Made by a program: the position numbers and the translations under genes. A DNA stretch of 64,000 bases from Phenylobacterium sp. J367 (GTDB lineage Bacteria > Pseudomonadota > Alphaproteobacteria > Caulobacterales > Caulobacteraceae). Every line of letters starts with the position of its first letter. The first letter of the stretch is position 1. Of the stretch, positions 57,540 through 64,000 are shown in pieces. The notes under the pieces were generated by a model. It searched no databases, was not told the origin of the DNA, and saw only the letters and a list, made by a program, of their open reading frames with translations. The DNA is taken from contig NZ_JAJONA010000001.1 of assembly GCF_024699985.1 (NCBI RefSeq), positions 3,602,501 to 3,666,500 of the forward strand, read 5' to 3'.

Positions 57540-57702
57540 GATGGCAGGATAAAAGCCGCGAGGTGCGGGCGCGGTCGGAGGGGGTAAAGCACAGCAACTT
57601 CAACGGCCTCGCGCGAGGTGCGCAAGTTGGGCCTAGGCTGCGGTTTGCGCCAAGTGCTTGTCGCTTCTCACGAAATCGCACCTCGCGCGGCGGGACGCGT
57701 CC
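57540..57702 (+). other. Candidate origin of transfer (oriT)
   Basis: The 160 bp before the relaxase start carry three copies of GCGAGGTGCG: 57558-57567, 57613-57622, and inverted at 57677-57686. A nested inverted repeat at 57595-57629 has outer arms CAACTT/AAGTTG around the 12-bp palindrome CCTCGCGCGAGG. A repeat cluster with a hairpin immediately beside a relaxase gene is the usual oriT layout. The nick site cannot be named from sequence alone. Confidence 0.55.
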
Positions 57703-59422
57703 ATGACCGAGGACGACTTCCAACTGCGCGTCGGGCGCATCCGCTCGCGGCCATCTGGCGGCGCCCGGACCTTCGTGGGCCAGGCGCTCGCGGCGGCCGA
57801 ACGGGCGGGCGGGCTGGCGCACCGCGCCACCGCGCGGACAGGCGCGTTCGGGCGCGGCCGGGCGGCGAGCCTGGCGGCGCACCGATCCGCGGCTCGGAGC
57901 CGCGGCGCCGTCGTCAAGGCGAGGGTGGTGCGGCAGGGCGGCGGCCGGGCGCCCGCTCGCCACCCACCTCAACTACCTGCAGCGGGAAGGCGTCACCCAG
58001 GACGGCGCCCACGGCCGGCTGTTCGATGCCGACACAGACGCGGCGGACGCGCGCGGCTTCGCCCAGCGCTGCGAGGGCGACCGCCACCACTTCCGCTTCA
58101 TCGTCTCGCCGGACGACGCCGAGCAGCTGTCGGACCTGAAGGCCTTCACGCGCGATCTGATGGAGCAGGCGCAGGCCGATCTCGGAACCCGCCTCGACTG
58201 GGTGGCGGTGGACCACTGGAACACCGGACACCCACATCTGCATGTGATCGTCCGCGGCCGCACCGACGAGGGCGCGGACCTGGTGATTTCACCCGACTAC
58301 ATCCGCGAGGGGTTGCGGGCCCGCGCCGGTCATCTGGTCACCTTGGAGCTCGGGCCGCGCACGGACGCGGAGCTGCGCCGGCGCATGGACCTTCAGATCG
58401 GCGCGGATCGCTGGACGAGCCTGGACCGGGGCTTCGCCCGGCTGGCCGACGAACAGGGCGTCGTGGACCTGCGCCGGGGCGCCGGCGCGCGTCCGGACGA
58501 CCTCCATCAGGCCCGCGTCGCGCGGTTGCGCAAGCTCAAGGGACTCGGTGTCGCCGATGAACTGTCGCCGGGGCGCTGGCGCCTGGCGCCGGATGCCGAA
58601 GCGGCCCTGCGCGCGTTGGGTCAGCGGCAAGATGTGATCGCCCGCATGCACCGGGCGCTCGCCGATCAGGCCGTGGAGCGGGACCCGGCGCGGTTCGTGG
58701 TCGATGGCGGACCGCCGGAGGGGTTGCTCGGGCGGCTCGCCGGGCGCGGCCTGGACGATGAACTGCGCGGCAGCGGCTACGCGATCCTGGAAGGTCTCGA
58801 CGGCCGCACCCACCACGTCCGGCTGGCCGACCTGGATGACGCCAGCGACGCCGCCTTGGGCAGCCTTGTCGAAGTGCGCCGCCGGGCGTGGGAAGGCCGG
58901 CGCAGCCGGTTGGTCCTGCAGGTCCGCTCCGACCTGGGCTTGGCCGAGCAGATCCGCGCCGAGGGCGCCACCTGGCTCGACCGGCAACTGGTCGGGCGCA
59001 ATGCGGCCGGGCTCGGCGAAGGTGGCTTCGCGGACGAGGTGCGGGCGGCGCTGAATGCCCGCACGGACCACTTGGCGCAGCAGGGGCTGGCGCAGCGGCG
59101 CGGACGGCGCGCCGTGTTCGCCCGCGATCTCATCGAAACGCTGCGCCAGCGGGAGCTTGCGGCGGCATCGCGGCGGCTCTCCGGCCAGACCGGCCTGGAA
59201 GCGCAGGCGGTCGGGGCCGACGGCGCGGTGGCGGGGACCTACCGGCAGCGCCTGACCCTGGCCTCCGGCCGGTTTGCGATGATCGACAACGGGCTGGGCT
59301 TCACCCTCGTGCCCTGGCGGCCCGATCTCGAACGCCACCTCGGGCGCCACGTCGAGGGCGTGCTTACGCCAGGCGCCGGCGTCGCCTGGTCCTTCAGCCC
59401 CAAGCGCGGGCTCGGCCGATGA
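57703..59422 (+). CDS. HUH relaxase, VirD2/DUF3363 type (frameshifted)
   Basis: About 572 residues. The catalytic Tyr is in ATHLNYLQREGVTQDG. The metal-binding histidines are in LDWVAVDHWNTGHPHLHVIV (HxH triad) with HHFRFIVSPDDAEQL ahead of it. The DUF3363 C-terminal part is AGTYRQRLTLASGRFAMID and onwards, ending WSFSPKRGLGR. One extra C near 57951 breaks the frame ahead of the catalytic Tyr. It nicks and pilots the transferred strand. The ATG at 57703 follows the oriT-like repeats. Confidence 0.88.
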
Positions 59423-59435
59423 GGAGGACGCGGCC

Positions 59436-61413
59436 ATGAACGGCACGAAGGTGATGTGGGGCCAGCTTGCGGCGGTGTTCGCCATTGCGTTGGCCGGCGT
59501 CTGGGCGGCGACGCAATGGACGGCCTGGCGGCTGGCGTTTCAGCCGGAGCTCGGACGGCCCTGGTTCGAGCTTGTCGGTTGGCCGGTCTATCCGCCGCCG
59601 GCCTTCTTCTGGTGGTGGTTCGCCTTCGACGCCTACGCCCCGAAGATCTTCCTCGAAGGCGCGATGATTGCGGTGACCGGCGGCGGGGCCGCCATTGTCG
59701 TCGCCCTAGCCCTGTCCATCTGGCGGGCGCGGGAGTCACGTTCGGTGACCACCTACGGCTCCGCCCGCTGGGCCAAGCCTCGCGAGGTGGCGGCCGCGGG
59801 TTTGCTCGGCGAGGACGGCGTGGTCCTGGGCCAGCTCGACGGCGCCTACCTGCGCCACGACGGTCCAGAGCACGTGCTCTGCTTCGCGCCAACCCGCAGC
59901 GGCAAGGGCGTGGGCCTGGTGGTCCCTTCGCTGCTCACTTGGCCAGGGTCGGTGATCGTCCACGACATCAAGGGCGAGAACTGGCAGCTGACCTCGGCCT
60001 GCCGCGGGCGGGTCGGGCGGGTGCTGCTGTTCGATCCCACGAACCCCGAGAGCGCCGCCTACAATCCGCTGCTGGAGGTCCGGCGCGGCGACGCCGAGGT
60101 TCGCGATGTTCAGAACGTCGCCGACATCCTGGTGGACCCGGAAGGGGCGCTGGAGCGGCGCTCCCACTGGGAGAAGACCAGCCACAGCCTGCTGGTCGGG
60201 GCGATCCTGCACGTGCTCTACGCCGGTCCCGACAAGACCCTGGCGGGTGTCGCCGAGTTCCTGTCCGACCCGCGCCGGCCGATCGAGGCGACGCTTCGGG
60301 CGATGATGGCGACCCCGCACCTGGGCGACCGGCCGCATCCGGTCGTCGCGTCCGCCGCCCGGGAGCTGCTGAACAAGAGCGAGAACGAGCGCTCCGGCGT
60401 GCTCTCCACCGCCATGTCGTTCCTCGGCCTCTACCGGGATCCCGTGGTGGCCAAGGTGACCAGCCGCTGCGATTGGCGCATCGCTGACTTGGTCGACGGC
60501 GCACGGCCCGTCAGCCTCTACCTCGTCGTGCCGCCGTCCGACATCAGCCGAACCAAGCCCTTGGTGCGCCTGATCCTCAACCAGATCGGCCGACGTCTCA
60601 CAGAGGAGTTGAGCGCGAAGGCGTCGCGGCACCGCGTGCTGCTGATGCTCGACGAGTTCCCGGCGCTTGGACGGCTGGACTTCTTCGAGAGCGCGCTCGC
60701 CTTCATGGCCGGCTACGGCCTGAAGGCCTTCCTGATCGCCCAGTCCCTGAACCAGATCGAGAAGGCCTACGGACCGAACAACGCCATCCTCGACAACTGC
60801 CACGTCCGCGTCTGCTTCGCGACCAATGACGAGCGGACCGCCAAGCGGGTGTCGGATGCGCTGGGCACCGCGACCGAACTGCGGGCGATGAAGAACTACG
60901 CCGGACATCGGCTCTCGCCCTGGCTGGGTCACCTGATGGTCTCCCCGCCAGGAGACGGCCCGGCCGCTGCTCACCCCCGGCGAGGTGATGCAGCTGCCGC
61001 CGGACGACGAGCTGGTCCTGGTCTCGGGATCGCCGCCGGTCCGCGCCAACAAGGTTCGCTACTTCGAGGACGCCCGCTTGCGACGGCGGGTTGGCCAGGC
61101 CGCAACGTCCAGCCCGGCGGCATCGCCGCCGGACGACTGGTCGTCTCTCAAGACGATCGCGGCGCCTGCCGCGCCGGTCCGGTCCCCGTCCGCCTTTAGC
61201 GAAGGGGATGCGGAGGAGGGCGGTCTCCGCCGCGAGCCCGAGCCGATGTTCGAGGATGCCGCAGAGCCGCCGCCGCCCGTGCGCGAGTTCGGCTTCTTCG
61301 AAGACGAGCCGGACGATGACGGCGAGGGCGCGGAGCAGGCGGCCTTGCAGACCCGCTTTCGCCGAGTCGCGCGCCAGGCCGCCCTCGATCCGGACGATGG
61401 ACTGGAGCTCTGA
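59436..61413 (+). CDS. traG: TraG/VirD4-type coupling protein (frameshifted)
   Basis: About 658 residues. It has two N-terminal helices, TTYGSARWAKPREVAAAGL, Walker A in FAPTRSGKGVGLVVPSLL, Walker B region RVLLMLDEFPALGRL, GLKAFLIAQSLNQIEKAYG, and the C-terminal block RPLLTPGEVMQLPPDDELVL. An extra C in the run at 60953-60956 breaks the frame between the ATPase domain and this block. It links the relaxosome to the T4SS in the inner membrane. Confidence 0.92.
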
Positions 61414-61415
61414 CG

Positions 61416-61829
61416 ATGCAGAAGGCGAGACTGTCGGTCTATCTGGAGCCTGACACCTTGAAGGCCTTGGAAGCGCTCGCCGACCGACGAGGTAAGTCCA
61501 AGTCGCTGGTCGCGGAGGCGGCCATCGCTTCCTTCGTCTCTCCGGATGCGTCGGAGCGCCAGGAAGCGGCGATCACGCGGCGGCTCGACCAGCAGAACCG
61601 GGCCACGGAGCGGCTCGAACGCAATCTCGGCATCTCGATCGAGATGATGGCGCTGTTCGTGCGTTTCTGGCTCACCACCACGCCCGCCGTACCGGAGGCG
61701 GCGCAGGCCGCGGCCCAGGCCAAGGGCAAGGAGCGCTACGAGGGATTTGTCGAGGCGCTGGGCCGCCGGCTCGCGCGAGGCGTCAGCTTCACCCGCGAGA
61801 TCTCCGAGGAGCGGACTGCGCCCGACTGA
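61416..61829 (+). CDS. CopG-family ribbon-helix-helix protein
   Basis: A 137-residue protein. RHH part: KARLSVYLEPDTLKALEALA, then RRGKSKSLVAEAAIASFV. A coiled part and a helix (MMALFVRFWLTTTPAVPEA) follow. This gene normally lies between traG and trbB in Trb-type systems and probably represses or assists the relaxosome. It starts 2 bp after traG. Confidence 0.88.
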   Translation: MQKARLSVYLEPDTLKALEALADRRGKSKSLVAEAAIASFVSPDASERQEAAITRRLDQQNRATERLERNLGISIEMMALFVRFWLTTTPAVPEAAQAAAQAKGKERYEGFVEALGRRLARGVSFTREISEERTAPD

Positions 61830-61864
61830 AGATCAAGCGATGCTGTGCTCGGAGGTGATTCGAG

Positions 61865-62389
61865 ATGCTGTTTCGCGAGACCGAGTACGCTCGACCAACG
61901 CCGACGCAATACGCCCTCCTGGGCGAGGCGGTGGTCGACTGGTCCATCATCGACCTCTTGGTGGAGTCCTTGCTCGCCCGGCTCGTCCGTGCGCCGGATT
62001 TTCCGATGCTCGCCATCACCAAACGGCTCGGCGCCGACGCCCGCAACGCAGCCCTCCAGGCGCTCGCTGAGATGCATGAGCAACGGTACGGAGGGCGGGC
62101 CCTGCCTTCCGAGGCCGTCGCCAAAGTCGCGCTGATCCGCAAGCGCCTCGAAGCGTTGAAGCCGTTCCGGAACCGTGTGGCTCATTGGATCTGGATGCGG
62201 CAGTCCGACGACGCGTTGTTCGGTACGCCCATGGTCGGCCGCGTGCCGAAGCGCGGGCGTGACGAGGGCATGGTGATGACCAATGCCGAACTGCGCGCGC
62301 ACCTCGACGAACTGCCGTCACTTGCCGCGCTCATCGAAGCGGCTTTGCAGGCCCCTCCGGAGGTCGACGAGCGCAGCCTGTTGTCCTGA
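61865..62389 (+). CDS. HEPN-like protein, probable cargo gene
   Basis: A 174-residue all-helical protein. The last third has KPFRNRVAHWIWMR, an R-N-x3-H motif like that of HEPN RNases. No nucleotidyltransferase partner (MNT) is beside it. It interrupts the otherwise standard traG-copG-trbB order. A toxin or anti-phage role is possible but unproven. The ATG at 61865 follows GGAGGTG. Confidence 0.5.
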   Translation: MLFRETEYARPTPTQYALLGEAVVDWSIIDLLVESLLARLVRAPDFPMLAITKRLGADARNAALQALAEMHEQRYGGRALPSEAVAKVALIRKRLEALKPFRNRVAHWIWMRQSDDALFGTPMVGRVPKRGRDEGMVMTNAELRAHLDELPSLAALIEAALQAPPEVDERSLLS

Positions 62390-62463
62390 TCGGGCGGCGT
62401 GATCGCCGCCCGTCAGCAATCACGCGCTGTAGCCCTACTACGATAGAACCCTTGTTGAAGACC

Positions 62464-62489
62464 GGTCACTCCGGCGCTCATTAGTGACC
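62464..62489. promoter_or_regulatory. Inverted repeat upstream of trbB (operator candidate)
   Basis: GGTCACT (62464-62470) and AGTGACC (62483-62489) form perfect 7-bp arms 12 bp apart. The spacing suits binding by a dimeric repressor on one DNA face. It lies about 40 bp before trbB and abuts a hairpin. Confidence 0.5.
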
Positions 62490-62521
62490 CCGTTTTCTAC
62501 GGCCAGCCGGCCGAAAACGGG
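62489..62521 (+). promoter_or_regulatory. Hairpin covering the trbB ribosome site
   Basis: CCCGTTTTC (62489-62497) pairs with GAAAACGGG (62513-62521). The loop holds a second stem, GGCC/GGCC. The right arm contains the GGGAG ribosome site of trbB (start 62530). The structure could control translation. Confidence 0.55.
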
Positions 62522-62529
62522 AGCGTCCG

Positions 62530-63513
62530 GTGTCGATCACCCCGATCCGCAATGAGGTCTTCGTGCGCAGCGCCAGGATGCTGCGCACAGCCCTCGGCCC
62601 GCGCATTGCTGGCTGGCTCGATGACGCCGAAGTCGTCGAAGTGATGCTCAATCCGGACGGCCAGCTTTGGCTGGACCGGCTGGGCGCCGGCCTCCAGCGC
62701 ACGGGTTGCGAGCTGACCCCCGAAGACGGCGAGCGGATCGTACGCCTGGTGGCCCATCACGTGGGCGCCGAAGTGCATGCGGGCGCCCCGCGGGTTTCCG
62801 CCGAGCTGCCGGAGAGTGGCGAGCGGTTCGAGGGACTGCTCCCGCCGGTCGTGGCGGCCCCCACGTTCGCGATCCGCAAGCCGGCCGTCGCGGTGTTCAC
62901 GCTGCAGGACTACGTCGACGCCGGCGTCATGGGCGCGGCTGCGGCGGATGTCCTCCGCCGCGCGGTCGCCGAGCGGCGGAACATCCTGGTCGCCGGCGGG
63001 ACCTCCACGGGGAAAACCACGCTGGCCAACGCGCTGTTGGCCGAGGTCGCCAAGACCAGCGACCGCGTGGTGCTCATCGAAGACACTCGGGAGCTTCAGT
63101 GCGCCGCGCCGAACCTGGTGGCGCTTCGGACGAAGGATGGCGTTGCCTCGCTGGCGGACCTCGTCCGGTCGTCCCTGCGGCTGCGCCCCGACCGCATCCC
63201 AATCGGAGAGGTGCGTGGCGCGGAAGCGCTCGACCTGCTCAAGGCGTGGGGGACCGGCCATCCGGGCGGCATCGGCACCATCCACGCCGGCACGGCGCGG
63301 GGCGCGCTGCGGCGGCTCGAGCAGCTGGTCCAGGAGGCGGTGCCGGTCGTCCCCCGCGCCCTGATCGCCGAAACCATCGACCTGATCGGCGTCCTGAACG
63401 GGCGAGGTGCGGATCGCCGCCTCACCGAACTCTGCGCCGTGACGGACCTCGCCGCCGACGGCGAGTACCGCATCGCCGACGTGAGCGCGGCTTCCCAAGG
63501 AGAGCTTCCATGA
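62530..63513 (+). CDS. trbB: TrbB T4SS/pilus ATPase
   Basis: A 327-residue VirB11-type ATPase. Motifs are [18 protein letters not shown], Walker [29 protein letters not shown] (Walker B/Asp box), [20 protein letters not shown] and [20 protein letters not shown]. It starts with GTG at 62530 and overlaps trbC by 4 bp. It powers assembly of the mating channel from the cytosol. Confidence 0.95.
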   Translation: MSITPIRNEVFVRSARMLRTALGPRIAGWLDDAEVVEVMLNPDGQLWLDRLGAGLQRTGCELTPEDGERIVRLVAHHVGAEVHAGAPRVSAELPESGERFEGLLPPVVAAPTFAIRKPAVAVFTLQDYVDAGVMGAAAADVLRRAVAERRNILVAGGTSTGKTTLANALLAEVAKTSDRVVLIEDTRELQCAAPNLVALRTKDGVASLADLVRSSLRLRPDRIPIGEVRGAEALDLLKAWGTGHPGGIGTIHAGTARGALRRLEQLVQEAVPVVPRALIAETIDLIGVLNGRGADRRLTELCAVTDLAADGEYRIADVSAASQGELP

Positions 63514-63829
63514 TCCGCCGCATCCACGAGCGGCTCGCGAGTGCGAGCGCCCTCGCTACCGTCTGGCTGCTCGCCGGGCCGGCCTACGCCGCCGGCTCCT
63601 CCATGCCCTGGGAAGCCCCGCTGCAGAAAATCCTGCAATCGATCGAGGGCCCCGTGGCCAAGATCATCGCGGTGATCATCATCATCACCACAGGCCTGAC
63701 CCTGGCCTTTGGCGACACCTCGGGGGCTTTCGCCGGCTGATCCAGATCGTCTTCGGCCTCTCGATCGCCTTCGCCGCCTCCAGCTTCTTCCTGTCCTTCT
63801 TCTCGTTCGGCGGCGGGGCGCTGGTCTGA
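63510..63829 (+). CDS. trbC: TrbC conjugative pilin (frameshifted)
   Basis: About 106 residues. It has a signal peptide (LASASALATVWLLAGPAYAA) and two helices: KIIAVIIIITTGLTLAFGD and LIQIVFGLSIAFAASSFFLS. A missing G in the run at 63722-63726 breaks it at GDTSGGFRRL. TraF cleaves and cyclises TrbC in related systems. The stop overlaps the next ATG by 1 bp. Confidence 0.88.
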
Positions 63830-64000
63830 TGCAGCAGACGCCCACGCCTCCTGGCTTCGAAGCCCCGGTTCACCGCGCCCTCACCGAGCCGGTGCTGTTG
63901 GCCGGCGCGCCGCGCGCCTTCGCCATCGTCAACGGCACCCTGGCGGCCGCCATCGGGCTGGGCCTGCGGCTGTGGATCGCCGGCCTGGCGCTTTGGCTGA
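63829..64000 (+). CDS. trbD: TrbD T4SS protein, N-terminal part (cut by window end)
   Basis: 57 codons are visible from ATG 63829 (TGATG overlap with trbC). FEAPVHRALTEPVLLAGAPR is the conserved TrbD/VirB3 start, followed by a membrane helix. The rest lies beyond the window. Confidence 0.88.
   Translation, partial: MQQTPTPPGFEAPVHRALTEPVLLAGAPRAFAIVNGTLAAAIGLGLRLWIAGLALWL

Noticed and set aside
57467..57706. 79-codon plus-strand frame before the relaxase
   Set aside because: Low-complexity Arg/Gly composition, runs through the repeat cluster, no family match; the region is better explained as oriT.
1..64000. tRNA, rRNA or CRISPR loci
   Set aside because: No cloverleaf, rRNA core or regularly spaced repeat array was recognised by eye on either strand.

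Overview
The window is high-GC DNA from an alphaproteobacterium. Protein style and module content fit Caulobacterales (Phenylobacterium/Caulobacter/Brevundimonas-like), but this is inferred without a database search. It reads as a metal-resistance and stress island joined to the core of an integrative conjugative element or conjugative plasmid.

Region 1 (1-13.5 kb) is a metabolic and redox cluster. It holds a transaldolase tail, a short 6-phosphogluconate dehydrogenase, a copper-type HMA/DUF411 pair behind a CueR-like promoter, and an archaeal-type (type II) GAPDH. It also has a three-part electron-transfer module (FAD/2Fe-2S reductase with a membrane-anchored Met/His-rich N-terminal part, a cytochrome-b-like membrane protein, a seven-CxxCH cytochrome c) and an ATP-grasp-like protein. 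A beta-CASP nuclease, an AMP/thymidine phosphorylase, a PRPP synthetase, an MgtC-like protein and an SRPBCC protein follow.

Region 2 (13.5-49.6 kb) is a mosaic copper/cobalt/mercury island. It contains a CsoR-controlled Cu P-type ATPase, a CnrYXH-like sigma/sensor system, copAB with DUF305, a second HMA/DUF411 pair, and a cusCBA efflux operon with a CusF domain fused to CusB. A second ATP-grasp paralog, two copCD pairs, dmeRF (Co/Ni), TonB-receptor and PepSY proteins, an orphan HutC-like regulator, a double DUF305 lipoprotein and a MerR/MerT-like operon complete it. Copies of IS3, IS66 and IS1182 elements and several truncated genes (copB, DUF411, cusA, MFS, two TonB receptors) show that it was assembled by repeated duplication and deletion.

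Region 3 (51.6-64 kb) is a conjugation module in collinear order: ParB-like protein, XRE and DUF2285 regulators, AlpA-like HTH, DUF2840, TraF peptidase, lytic transglycosylase, DUF3363-type HUH relaxase, TraG/VirD4 coupling protein, CopG, a HEPN-like cargo gene, then trbB-trbC-trbD running off the end. A repeat-rich candidate oriT lies directly upstream of the relaxase.

A general caution: about thirty conserved genes are broken by single-base indels, nearly always in short G/C homopolymers and spread over all modules, including conjugation genes. This looks like uncorrected long-read error rather than gene decay, so those genes are given their full homology span as CDS. 'Pseudogene' is kept for genes that are truly truncated or fused at rearrangement junctions.
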